Both the position numbers and the translations under genes were made by a program. DNA of 11,981 nucleotides from positions 1 to 11,981 of the forward strand of contig SMXP01000031.1 of NCBI GenBank assembly GCA_004356335.1, written 5' to 3'. Source of the DNA: Alphaproteobacteria bacterium. GTDB taxonomy: Bacteria > Pseudomonadota > Alphaproteobacteria > SMXP01. Below are positions 1 through 7,085 of this stretch, piece after piece. The notes under the pieces are model-generated. The model saw only the letters and a program-made list of their open reading frames with translations, was not told the DNA's origin and ran no database searches. Within the stretch, counting starts at the first letter, position 1; each line of letters opens with the position of its first letter.

Positions 1-27
1 TAATTCCAAACTAAGACACTAGCGGTC

Positions 28-70
28 GGCGAGTGGCCGTCACACCGCTTTAAGTGACGGCACCGTCGCC
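28..70. other. Intergenic two-tier hairpin downstream of purN
   Basis: GGCGA (28-32) pairs with TCGCC (66-70), and GCCGTCAC (36-43) pairs with GTGACGGC (54-61). The two stems are separated by a small internal loop and closed by a 10-base loop. This is strong pairing for non-coding DNA. It lies 40-80 bases past the purN stop. No T-run follows on either strand, so it is not a classical terminator. It could be a processing or stabilising structure for the purMN transcript, or another dispersed repeat. The rest of 1-109 shows no gene. Pairing is seen directly; the role is unknown. Confidence 0.45.
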
Positions 71-100
71 CGGTTCAAAGCGCCAATTTCGTGGTAATTT

Positions 101-113
101 GAATGCGCTCTAA
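101..113 (+). repeat. Possible end remnant of the stop-codon-associated repeat
   Basis: GAATGCGCTCTAA matches the right-hand end of the repeat family seen elsewhere in the window: GAATGCGCTC in the array at 11902-11911, and GGAAACACTCTAA at 8689-8701. The G at 110 (C on the plus strand) completes the purN TAG stop, as in the two full copies. The expected left arm and the conserved ACCGG...CCAC loop are not recognisable upstream, so this is at best a degenerate copy. Confidence 0.35.
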
Positions 114-769
114 TTCCGGCCCAAGGGCGGGTTTATGAGTAGCGCGCCCAATTCCATGGAATCGACAAAATCAACCCGGCCGCTGTGCAGCTTGATACGG
201 CCTTGGGCAATAAGCCTTACGGCTTCCGGATAGATTTTGTGCTCGGCTTTGAGCACGCGGGCCGCGAGATCATGGGCGGTGTCCTGGGGCAAGACGGGCA
301 CGGCCGCCTGAATGATAATCGGGCCGTCATCAACCGATGATCTGACCATATGAACCGAACAGCCTGTGATGCGCACGCCTGATTGGATGACACGTTCATG
401 GACGTTGAGACCACGAAACGCCGGCAATAAGGAGGGGTGAATATTTATGACCCGGTCGTGCCATCGCTCGACAAAGCTTTCTTGAAGCAGGCGCATGAAG
501 CCGGCCAGGCAAACAAGCGCCACATCCGCCGCCGATAGGGCGTCGCTTAAGGCGCTATCGAACGCGTCCCGATCGTCGAACGATTTGTGATCGATCACTT
601 GGGTGGCTATGCCGGCCGCCGCAGCGCGTTCCAACCCTTTGGCATCGGGCCGATTTGACAGGACGAGGGCGATCTCGGCCGGATCGTTATTGTCGGAACA
701 GGCATGGATAAGCGCCTGGAGATTGGACCCTCGGCCCGAGATTAAGACACCTAATTTCATTCGGCCCAT
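110..769 (-). CDS. purN: Phosphoribosylglycinamide formyltransferase (GAR transformylase)
   Basis: PurN transfers a formyl group from 10-formyl-tetrahydrofolate to GAR, the third step of cytosolic de novo purine synthesis. The 219 residues match the usual length. ISGRGSNLQAL (10-20) is the phosphate-binding loop. INIHPSLLP carries catalytic Asn109 and His111, and VDDGP (146-150) carries the catalytic Asp, probably Asp147 (N106, H108 and D144 in E. coli, all offset by three). FMRLL and GCSVH are also family signatures. Two starts are possible: ATG at 769, or ATG at 760 beginning MKLGVLISGRGSN, which is closer to the family N-terminus. Neither has a strong ribosome binding site. It follows purM on the same strand; the 120-base gap is almost all a repeat element. 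The TAG stop overlaps a repeat-like end. Family assignment is very secure; the exact start is not. Confidence 0.96.
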   Translation of the reverse strand: MGRMKLGVLISGRGSNLQALIHACSDNNDPAEIALVLSNRPDAKGLERAAAAGIATQVIDHKSFDDRDAFDSALSDALSAADVALVCLAGFMRLLQESFVERWHDRVINIHPSLLPAFRGLNVHERVIQSGVRITGCSVHMVRSSVDDGPIIIQAAVPVLPQDTAHDLAARVLKAEHKIYPEAVRLIAQGRIKLHSGRVDFVDSMELGALLINPPLGRN

Positions 770-788
770 GGATTAAGGCTCTTTGAGT

Positions 789-892
789 TAGAGTGTTTCC
801 AGGAAAAGTGGCCGCCGGTTTTCCGTCCGGAAACACGATAAAACAACAACTTAGGGTCCGGTTTTGATTCCATCAAAACCGGAAAGACCCTA
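789..892 (-). repeat. MITE-like palindromic element, copy A, between purM and purN
   Basis: Read on the minus strand, the element begins TAGGGTCTTTCC and its other end, read inward, is TAGAGTGTTTCC (10 of 12 identical), giving imperfect terminal inverted repeats with TA at both edges. The core between the TAs is 100 bp. It contains hairpin 1 (852-892: CCGGTTTTGAT paired with ATCAAAACCGG, extended by TAGGGT/ACCCTA with a four-base bulge) and hairpin 2 (GTGTTTCC 793-800 with GGAAACAC 829-836, enclosing GGAAAA 802-807 with TTTTCC 819-824). It is nearly identical to copy B at 8598, in opposite orientation. Its terminal TAG is the purM stop. It resembles short palindromic repeats dispersed in alphaproteobacterial genomes; I cannot assign a named family. 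Confidence 0.88.
837..892 (-). terminator. Possible intrinsic terminator formed by repeat A after purM
   Basis: On the purM-sense strand, the hairpin at 892-852 (11-bp stem CCGGTTTTGAT/ATCAAAACCGG plus a 6-bp basal stem and a three-base loop) is followed by a T-rich stretch, TTGTTGTTTTATC. This looks like a rho-independent terminator, although the T-run is interrupted by G. It starts within the purM stop codon and would limit read-through into purN. Termination is an inference; the hairpin and T-rich tail are seen. Confidence 0.4.
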
Positions 893-1969
893 GGGGCGAA
901 GGTTGCCGAGATAATGCACTTCCGGCGCTGCATCGGGGGTGGCGGCTGCGGCAATTCGACCCACTTCAAAAATTGTCTCGCCCGAGTCGGGTAGTGATTT
1001 CTTGAGAAGAGCGACATTTTCCGGCGCCGTCACGATCACCATACCGATACCGCAATTAAAGGTGCGCAAGAGTTCGGTCTGTTCGATGGACCCGGTTGTC
1101 TGAAGCCAGTCGAATACGGCCGGAAGAGTCCATGCCTCCAAGTTGATTTCGGCGAGGCAGCCTTTCGGTAGCACACGGGGAACGTTTTCGGTGAGCCCAC
1201 CCCCCGTAATGTGGGCCAGCGCCTTAATTTTTCCGGCATGTATCGCGCCCAACAGACTCTTGATATAAATGCGTGTGGGTTCCAGCAGCGCGTCGCCCAG
1301 TTTGCGATCGGGATCAAACGGGGCCGCGTCCCAGTATTTGAGGCCTTGATCCTGGACCAGACGCCGCACCAGAGAAAAGCCGTTGGCGTGAAGACCGCTT
1401 GACGCAATGCCAAGCAGAACGTCGCCGTCCTGAATGTCTTTGTGGGGCAGCAGCTGACCGCGGTCAGCCGCGCCCACGGCAAAGCCCGCAAGGTCGTAAT
1501 CGGACTCCTGATAAAGCCCGGGCATCTCCGCGGTTTCGCCGCCTATTAGGGCACATCCGGCTTGCCGACACCCGTCGGCAACGCCCTGAATCACCTCAAC
1601 CGCGATATGCTGGCTTAATTTGCCCACGGCCAGGTAATCCATCATAAACAGCGGCTCCGCTCCCTGTGCGATCAGATCGTTCACGCACATAGCAACGAGA
1701 TCGATGCCGATTGTTTGATGATGGTGCAATTCCAACGCGATTTTGAGCTTTGTGCCGACACCGTCGGTCGCCGCTACGATGATCGGGTCTTCATAGCCCG
1801 CGGCCTTGAGATCGAATAGGGCACCGAATCCGCCCAGTGCCGCATCGGCACCCAAGCGCGCCGTTTGTGCCGCAATAGGCTTGAGTTCCTGGACAAGCTC
1901 ATGGCCCGCGTCGATATCGACGCCAGCGGCCTTGTAGGTGTAATGCGCTGAATTCTGATCGTTGCTCAC
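890..1969 (-). CDS. purM: Phosphoribosylformylglycinamidine cyclo-ligase (AIR synthetase)
   Basis: PurM closes FGAM to aminoimidazole ribonucleotide using ATP, the fifth step of purine synthesis. The 359-residue protein shows [11 protein letters not shown] near the start, [13 protein letters not shown] (66-78), [12 protein letters not shown] (88-99), GGETAEMPG (143-151), [11 protein letters not shown] (190-200) and [13 protein letters not shown] (253-265), in the order expected for the ATP-grasp-like PurM fold. The start is GTG at 1969; an in-frame stop lies a little upstream and the next Met is deep in the protein, so GTG is the best choice. AGGG (1983-1980 on the minus strand) ten bases before GTG may be the ribosome binding site. 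It is first in the purM-purN pair and divergent from the DUF2066 gene. Its TAG stop is the terminal TAG of repeat A; the last residues (LGNLRP) look normal. Confidence 0.97.
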   Translation of the reverse strand: MSNDQNSAHYTYKAAGVDIDAGHELVQELKPIAAQTARLGADAALGGFGALFDLKAAGYEDPIIVAATDGVGTKLKIALELHHHQTIGIDLVAMCVNDLIAQGAEPLFMMDYLAVGKLSQHIAVEVIQGVADGCRQAGCALIGGETAEMPGLYQESDYDLAGFAVGAADRGQLLPHKDIQDGDVLLGIASSGLHANGFSLVRRLVQDQGLKYWDAAPFDPDRKLGDALLEPTRIYIKSLLGAIHAGKIKALAHITGGGLTENVPRVLPKGCLAEINLEAWTLPAVFDWLQTTGSIEQTELLRTFNCGIGMVIVTAPENVALLKKSLPDSGETIFEVGRIAAAATPDAAPEVHYLGNLRP

Positions 1970-2071
1970 GGCTCCGCTACCCTGTTTTTAGGAGGCGTGT
2001 TTTAAAGAAGAGGCGGCCTATCTATCGGAAACTTGGGAAAAAGTCTTTTGAAAACTGCAGGCGCGGCCACT

Positions 2072-2100
2072 TTGTTAAAGCTAGATCTAGTGTATATAGT
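2072..2100 (+). promoter_or_regulatory. Candidate sigma-70-type promoter for the DUF2066 to ppx run
   Basis: TTGTTA (2072-2077) and TATAGT (2095-2100) are separated by 17 bases and lie 43 bases before the DUF2066 start. The -10 matches the consensus at five of six positions and the -35 at four of six. The 174-base region between divergent purM and DUF2066 must hold promoters in both directions. I did not find a convincing one pointing toward purM. Confidence 0.45.
2081..2090. promoter_or_regulatory. Perfect 10-bp palindrome CTAGATCTAG in the promoter spacer
   Basis: CTAGATCTAG is fully self-complementary and lies between the candidate -35 and -10 boxes upstream of the DUF2066 gene. This is where a repressor half-site pair would block polymerase. 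CTAG tends to be avoided in many bacterial genomes, which makes two copies in ten bases stand out. Function as an operator is inferred only from position and symmetry. Confidence 0.3.
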
Positions 2101-2143
2101 TTGCTTTGGCGACAATATTCTTTTGTAAAGGGCTGCATATCAC

Positions 2144-3382
2144 ATGATCCGGGCTCAAGTATGGACGCGTAGTGTATCCCTGTTGGTGGCCTTTTGGATA
2201 TCATTGGTTCCGGCTCTGGCCACCGGCAACGTTTTCACGGTCGATCGGTGGCCCGTCGATGCCTCTGGAGAATCGGCTGCCGACGCGCGCGGGGTGGCCC
2301 TAGCCCGGGGCCGGGTGCAGGCGCTTCATGAGCTCCTGCAACGTTTGTCGCCTCGGGAATATTGGCAAAGCATTCCGCCGGTCCCGCCCAGCGACGTGAT
2401 CGATTTGATCTCGGGCATTCAAATCAACAACGAAAAGACCAGCCCAACGCGTTATCTGGCCGAGGTGTCTTACAGCTTCAAGCCCCTGGAGATCCGAAAT
2501 ATTCTGCGGGACGCCTATATTCCGTTCAGTGAAAGCCAAGCGCGCGAGGCCATCGTTCTTCCTGTTTTTGAGACGGAAGGCCGATATCTGCTGTGGGAGG
2601 AAGACAACGAATGGTCTCGTGCCTGGCAAGAAAGGTTCTTTATCAATGAGTTAGTGCCTCTTATTTCAGCGTTAGGTGAGCTTGAAGACATTGTCGGTGT
2701 GACGGCGGGAGATGCGATTTCTAGGAACCGTTCGGCGTTAATCCCTTTTGCCGCCCGCTACGGGGTGGGCGATGTGATGGTTGCCCATGCCACATTGGGC
2801 AGGGACGAGACGACTGAACTCCTCAAGATCACCCTATTTCGGGTCGCAGCGACAGGCAGCGGCGAATTCGGCGATCGAAGCATAGATTTCATTATCCGCA
2901 ATACCGATCGATTGCCTCTGGAAGACTTATTGAATTTCGCGATAGATCAAGCCGTGGCGCGCCTGCGCGAGGACTGGAAGTTTCAAACCATTATCCGAAT
3001 AGATGGGGTGCCAAGCGAGCTGTTAGCGACCGTCCGATTCACTGAACATAGAGAATGGGTCGCGATTCGCAATCGGCTGAATGAAATGCCTACCATAAAC
3101 GATTTGGAGGTCGTGGCTTTGTCGACCACGGGCGCTGAAATTGTCTTGCACTATGTAGGCACCTTATCGCAACTGCGCCTTAACATGGCCCAACGAAATT
3201 TAAATCTTCTGGATGGTGGTTCCTATGGCCTCATCGCCCTGAGAGAAGATCTGCCAATCGTCGAGTCGGAAGAACTCGAAGGCGGCGAAGCACTTGAGTC
3301 CGGCGACGATAGGTTTGAAAACAACCGATCAACCGACGACGTCTCCTTTGAACGACTACCTAATCCCTTTGAATTGCAATAG
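2144..3382 (+). CDS. Exported DUF2066-family protein of unknown function
   Basis: The N-terminus has a signal peptide: polar residues 1-10, a hydrophobic stretch at about 11-25 and a likely cleavage site after Ala24-Leu25-Ala26. The mature protein should therefore be periplasmic or membrane-associated. Residues about 30-170 contain alternating segments typical of DUF2066 proteins, for example ARGRVQALHELLQRL (54-68) and YLAEVSYSFKPLEIRNIL (104-121). A second domain follows to about residue 368. The tail (about 370-412) is acidic and low in complexity. No catalytic motif is recognisable. ATG at 2144 is preceded by AAAGGG (2127-2132), a somewhat distant ribosome binding site. The next gene is a membrane phospholipid synthase 38 bases downstream, so an envelope role is possible but unproven. 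Family assignment is by recognition of the sequence and gene neighbourhood. Confidence 0.82.
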   Translation: MIRAQVWTRSVSLLVAFWISLVPALATGNVFTVDRWPVDASGESAADARGVALARGRVQALHELLQRLSPREYWQSIPPVPPSDVIDLISGIQINNEKTSPTRYLAEVSYSFKPLEIRNILRDAYIPFSESQAREAIVLPVFETEGRYLLWEEDNEWSRAWQERFFINELVPLISALGELEDIVGVTAGDAISRNRSALIPFAARYGVGDVMVAHATLGRDETTELLKITLFRVAATGSGEFGDRSIDFIIRNTDRLPLEDLLNFAIDQAVARLREDWKFQTIIRIDGVPSELLATVRFTEHREWVAIRNRLNEMPTINDLEVVALSTTGAEIVLHYVGTLSQLRLNMAQRNLNLLDGGSYGLIALREDLPIVESEELEGGEALESGDDRFENNRSTDDVSFERLPNPFELQ

Positions 3383-3408
3383 ACATTCGTTGACCGTATT
3401 CTTTTTTG

Positions 3409-3413
3409 CGGGG
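3409..3413 (+). promoter_or_regulatory. Ribosome binding site supporting the TTG start at 3421
   Basis: CGGGG lies seven bases before TTG at 3421, a normal spacing. The alternative upstream TTG at 3406 has only a T-run before it, with no purine-rich site. Confidence 0.4.
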
Positions 3414-3420
3414 TAGCATT

Positions 3421-3981
3421 TTGGTAAGCGTTCCGAATCTGATCACTCTTGGCCGGCTTCTGCTCGTTCCCGTCATCATTTCTCTGTTACTCGACGGTCG
3501 TCATGCGCTCGTTTTTACTTTGTTTCTTGTTGCGGGAGCATCTGATGCGGTCGATGGATTTGTCGCCAAACGCTACAATAGTGCGACGGCCCTAGGCGCT
3601 TATCTTGACCCACTTGCCGACAAAGCGCTTCTTGTCAGCGTATTCGTTGCCTTGGGTATATTAGGCCATTTGCCGGTCTGGTTGGTTATTCTGGTCGTCA
3701 GTCGAGATATTCTAATCATCGGTGCTATTGTCTTATCGTTTCTGATTGGTCATCCGGTAAAGATTGCACCGTTGCTGATCAGCAAGGCGAATACTTTTCT
3801 CCAGATCACACTTGCGTCATACGTTCTGGCGTTTTTGACCTTTCCCAATCTCGACATTCCTTTTATGAATGTCGGCAATCTAACATGGGCCGTTGCGGCC
3901 ACCACGATCTTGTCCGGCGGGTCTTATTTATTCACGTGGTATAGATCGGTCGCCGCGTGGGAGGTTGGGCATGAAGAATAA
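3421..3981 (+). CDS. CDP-alcohol phosphatidyltransferase (PgsA-like integral membrane enzyme)
   Basis: Members of this family move a phosphatidyl group from CDP-diacylglycerol to an alcohol in the inner membrane; the sequence most resembles phosphatidylglycerophosphate synthases. The 186 residues contain several hydrophobic segments (about 8-24, 30-41, 69-82, 85-110, 125-141, 154-172). The family motif runs from Asp42: D42-x2-D45-G46-x2-A49-K50-x8-G59-x3-D63-x3-D67. All four aspartates and both glycines are present, but the usual Arg after Ala is Lys50, followed by Arg51. VPNLITLGRLLLVP near the start is typical. I chose TTG at 3421 because it has a ribosome binding site and gives the family N-terminus; TTG at 3406 would add five residues. 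It overlaps hdaA by 11 bases, which suggests translational coupling. Another pgsA may exist elsewhere, so no symbol is given. Confidence 0.9.
   Translation: MVSVPNLITLGRLLLVPVIISLLLDGRHALVFTLFLVAGASDAVDGFVAKRYNSATALGAYLDPLADKALLVSVFVALGILGHLPVWLVILVVSRDILIIGAIVLSFLIGHPVKIAPLLISKANTFLQITLASYVLAFLTFPNLDIPFMNVGNLTWAVAATTILSGGSYLFTWYRSVAAWEVGHEE
3959..3964 (+). promoter_or_regulatory. Strong ribosome binding site fixing the hdaA start
   Basis: GGGAGG lies six bases before ATG at 3971, inside the end of the upstream phosphatidyltransferase gene. It decides the start against a longer in-frame reading from 3893, whose extra 26 residues are an out-of-frame reading of the upstream gene. Confidence 0.7.
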
Positions 3982-4678
3982 CCAACCTGGCGGGACGGCT
4001 GTGGGGGCTGCGGGCGAGCGGCAATACATCATTTCCTTGCCCCATAGGGCAGCCTTTGGCCGCGAAGATTTCATTGTGGGCGCCTGCAACGAGCAGGCTG
4101 TGACCATGATCGACCGCTGGCCCGAATGGCCCCACCGTGTTTTTTCGATGATCGGTCCGGCGGGATCGGGAAAATCGCATTTGGCGCGGGTCTGGCAAAA
4201 GCTGTGCGATGGGCGTGTGATACCTGCGGCCGACTTAACGGTTGACGGCGTTCCGAACCTTCTTTCAAGGCACGCTCTTGTGGTTGAAGATGGCGACTCG
4301 TTAAGAGACGAGGCGGCGTTATTTCATCTTTTGAATTTGGTCGCTCAGGAAGACGCGTGGCTGCTTGTTACGTCGGTCACGCCGCTGGCCCATTGGCCCA
4401 TTCAGGATGCCGGATTGAGTTCGAGATTGAGCAGTGTGCCGAGCGTCTCCCTTGAGGCGCCGAGCGACGATGTGTTGGCCGGTGTCCTTGAAAAGCTCTT
4501 CCGGGATCGCCAGCTTGACGTAAGTAGAGACTTGGCACCTTATTTGGTGACGCGCATGGAACGCTCGTTTGATGCCGCACAACGCGTGGTCGACAAATTG
4601 GATCGGGTGTCACTGGCCCGCCAACAAAGAATTAGCAAAAGACTAGCGTCTGAAGTTCTCGACCAGATTATGCTTTGA
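3971..4678 (+). CDS. hdaA: HdaA-like regulatory inactivator of DnaA (DnaA-type AAA+ protein)
   Basis: In alphaproteobacteria HdaA, with the DNA-loaded beta clamp, stimulates ATP hydrolysis by DnaA and so limits re-initiation of replication. The 235 residues match Hda proteins, which are the AAA+ part of DnaA without its DNA-binding domain. Walker A is GPAGSGKS (62-69). Walker B is the altered ALVVEDGD (102-109). SSRL (150-153) is placed like the arginine-finger box, with Arg152. RSFDAAQRVVDKLD (198-211) is the sensor-2 helix region. LPHRAAFGREDFIVG (23-37) is the usual start of the domain. A clamp-binding hexapeptide is expected just before it, and QYIISL (18-23) fits that position, though weakly compared with QL-x-L-x-L. 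It overlaps the upstream gene and sits 69 bases before ppk. The main alternative is a divergent DnaA paralogue with another role. Confidence 0.88.
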   Translation: MKNNQPGGTAVGAAGERQYIISLPHRAAFGREDFIVGACNEQAVTMIDRWPEWPHRVFSMIGPAGSGKSHLARVWQKLCDGRVIPAADLTVDGVPNLLSRHALVVEDGDSLRDEAALFHLLNLVAQEDAWLLVTSVTPLAHWPIQDAGLSSRLSSVPSVSLEAPSDDVLAGVLEKLFRDRQLDVSRDLAPYLVTRMERSFDAAQRVVDKLDRVSLARQQRISKRLASEVLDQIML

Positions 4679-4747
4679 TCTTAACCTTTCGAAGCTTATC
4701 TTGGCACAATCTAATGTTCCTCGCCGTGCGGCTGCAAGGTTCAAAAC

Positions 4748-7033
4748 ATGGCCCGATCGGGCGCCAACTTACGGAAGGCGGTTCAAAAAGCCGCCAAGAC
4801 TATGCCCCTTAAAAGACAAGGTAAAATCCTGCCGGACGAGCCATCTGGAGCGGCGCACTCCGAAGCGTTTGCAATCGGCCATTCGATTGCCAAGGACTCG
4901 CCAGATCGCTTTGTCAATCGCGAGCTTTCGTGGCTTGCTTTCAATACCCGCGTACTGGAAGAGGCCAGCAATCCGAATCATCCTATCCTGGAGCGACTTC
5001 GCTTTCTTTCCATTTCCGCGACCAATCTAGATGAGTTTTATATGGTACGCGTTGCCGGTTTGCGCGGCCAGGTTAATGCGGGTGTCCGACAACCCAGCCA
5101 GGATGATATGATGCCTGAAGAGCAGCTTCGGGCGATCATTCTTAAGACCAGCGAATTAATAGAACAGCAGCAACGCTGTTGGGCGCAGTTGAATTGGGAA
5201 ATGCGCAAGGCCGGCATCGTTGTTCTCAATCCCGATGAATTGACACGCGCGGATCGGGACTGGCTGACCGATCATTTTAAGGCGAAGATTTTTGCGGCGC
5301 TGACGCCGTTGGCGATAGATCCCGCTCACCCGTTTCCCTTCATTCCAAACAGGGGATTGGCACTCGCCCTACAATTGCGTCGGATTGGCGACGATCAAAC
5401 CATGAACGCCTTATTGCCGCTCCCCGGACAAGTGGAGCGGTTCATACACATGCCTTTGCGTGGCGGCGGCGCGGACGGTCCGAAACCCGAACACCGTTAC
5501 TTGTCCCTGGAAAATGCCATTGGACTCTTTCTGGGTCAGTTGTTCCCGGGTTACGAAGTTTTGGGATCCGGGACGTTCCGGATCCTCAGAGACAGCGATA
5601 TCGAGATCGAAGAGGAAGCCGAAGATCTGGTGCGGTTCTTTGAGACGGCGCTTAAACGCCGGCGTCGCGGCCACGTGATACGCATGAAAGCGCAAAGCTC
5701 GATGCCGCCGGATTTAAGAGAATTCATCGCGCAGCACCTCGAAGTGGCGGACGAGGATGTGGTGGTCGTCAATGGCTTAATCGGATTGGGATCGGTCAAG
5801 GATCTCATCCCGGATGACCGGCCGGATCTGATATTCACGCCCTACAAGCCGAGATTTCCCGAACGTATCAAGGATCATGGCGGCGACTGTTTTGCTGCGA
5901 TTCGCGCCAAGGATATTGTTGTTCATCATCCCTACGAATCGTTCGATGTCGTCGTGCAATTCTTGCAGCAAGCTGTGGCCGATCCGGCCGTTGTGGCGAT
6001 CAAGCAGACGCTTTATCGCACCAGCGAGAAGTCGCCCATCGTGCACGCGTTGATTGAGGCGGCGGAATCCGGCAAGTCGGTGACCGCGCTTGTTGAATTA
6101 AAAGCGCGGTTCGATGAGGAGGCGAATATTCAATGGGCGCGCGATCTCGAACGCGCCGGCGTTCAGGTGGTGTTCGGCTTCATGGATCTCAAAACGCACG
6201 CCAAAATCAGTTTGGTCGTACGCCGAGAATCGGGGCAACTGAGATCCTATGTTCATTATGCGACGGGCAATTATCATCCTGTGACGGCTAGGATTTATAC
6301 GGATGTGTCCCTGTTTAGTGCCGACAAGGCATTGGGCCGTGATGCCACCGCCTTATTCAATTATCTCACCGGTTATGCGAAACCCGAAAATTTTGAAAAA
6401 ATCTATGTCTCGCCGTTTAATTTGCGATCACGCATCTTGGACCACATTCACCAAGAGATGGATCACGCGCGGGCCGGCAGACCGTCCGGTATATGGGCCA
6501 AATTAAACGCTCTGGTCGATCCGGTTACCATTGATGCCCTCTACGAAGCCAGCTGTGTGGGCGTGCCCATCGAGCTTATCATACGGGGTATCTGTTGTTT
6601 GCGGCCGGGTATTGAGGGGCTGTCCGAAAATATCCGGGTTAAGAGCATTATCGGCCGGTTTTTGGAACATTCGCGATTGGTCTGCTTTAGCAATGGTCAC
6701 GGGCTGCCGTCGTCTAAAGCGGCGCTTTATATTTCATCGGCAGACTGGATGCCGCGCAATTTTGATCGTCGTGTGGAATCTCTTGTGCCCATCGAAAATC
6801 CAACCGTTCACGCGCAATTGCTCGATCAAATCTTGGTTGCCAATATCATGGACCAAGTACAGAGCTGGGAGATGCAATCGGACGGTTCCTACCGGCGTGT
6901 GGTTACCGGCAAGGTCAAACAAGATATGTTTAGCGCACATCAATATTTCATGACCAATCCGAGTTTGTCTGGACGAGGCGAAGCGCTGAAATCGGATGTG
7001 CCTCCAAGCATTCCGTTGGAGCAAAATCAATGA
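4748..7033 (+). CDS. ppk: Polyphosphate kinase 1
   Basis: PPK1 reversibly makes long-chain polyphosphate from ATP. The order of conserved regions is complete: [19 protein letters not shown] (55-73), [15 protein letters not shown] (91-105), the [13 protein letters not shown] region (419-431), [10 protein letters not shown] (481-490) with the His484 expected to be phosphorylated, and [19 protein letters not shown] (501-519) with His503. The 19-residue spacing of the two histidines equals that of H435 and H454 in E. coli. [15 protein letters not shown] (663-677) is the C-terminal signature. The 761 residues are a little long because of a basic, poorly conserved N-terminus of about 50 residues. 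ATG at 4748 has AAGG eight bases before it; ATG at 4802 is possible but lacks such a site. A weak promoter-like pair, TTTCGA (4687) and TCTAAT (4710), is in the upstream gap. ppx follows after a short gap. Confidence 0.97.
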   Translation: MARSGANLRKAVQKAAKTMPLKRQGKILPDEPSGAAHSEAFAIGHSIAKDSPDRFVNRELSWLAFNTRVLEEASNPNHPILERLRFLSISATNLDEFYMVRVAGLRGQVNAGVRQPSQDDMMPEEQLRAIILKTSELIEQQQRCWAQLNWEMRKAGIVVLNPDELTRADRDWLTDHFKAKIFAALTPLAIDPAHPFPFIPNRGLALALQLRRIGDDQTMNALLPLPGQVERFIHMPLRGGGADGPKPEHRYLSLENAIGLFLGQLFPGYEVLGSGTFRILRDSDIEIEEEAEDLVRFFETALKRRRRGHVIRMKAQSSMPPDLREFIAQHLEVADEDVVVVNGLIGLGSVKDLIPDDRPDLIFTPYKPRFPERIKDHGGDCFAAIRAKDIVVHHPYESFDVVVQFLQQAVADPAVVAIKQTLYRTSEKSPIVHALIEAAESGKSVTALVELKARFDEEANIQWARDLERAGVQVVFGFMDLKTHAKISLVVRRESGQLRSYVHYATGNYHPVTARIYTDVSLFSADKALGRDATALFNYLTGYAKPENFEKIYVSPFNLRSRILDHIHQEMDHARAGRPSGIWAKLNALVDPVTIDALYEASCVGVPIELIIRGICCLRPGIEGLSENIRVKSIIGRFLEHSRLVCFSNGHGLPSSKAALYISSADWMPRNFDRRVESLVPIENPTVHAQLLDQILVANIMDQVQSWEMQSDGSYRRVVTGKVKQDMFSAHQYFMTNPSLSGRGEALKSDVPPSIPLEQNQ

Positions 7034-7085
7034 CGTGCGGCATGTGTGACGCGCACCCGTGAGGGGAAGGGTGGCAACGGACAAG

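Noticed and set aside
757..1017. Minus-strand small frame crossing repeat A
   Set aside because: Its recognisable segment (KPDPKLLFYRVSGRKTG) is simply the translated repeat, and it overlaps the end of purM. The same peptide from copy B shows it is repeat sequence, not a gene.
3893..3970. N-terminal extension of hdaA by 26 residues
   Set aside because: It is an out-of-frame reading of the upstream membrane enzyme, and GGGAGG six bases before ATG 3971 fixes the start.
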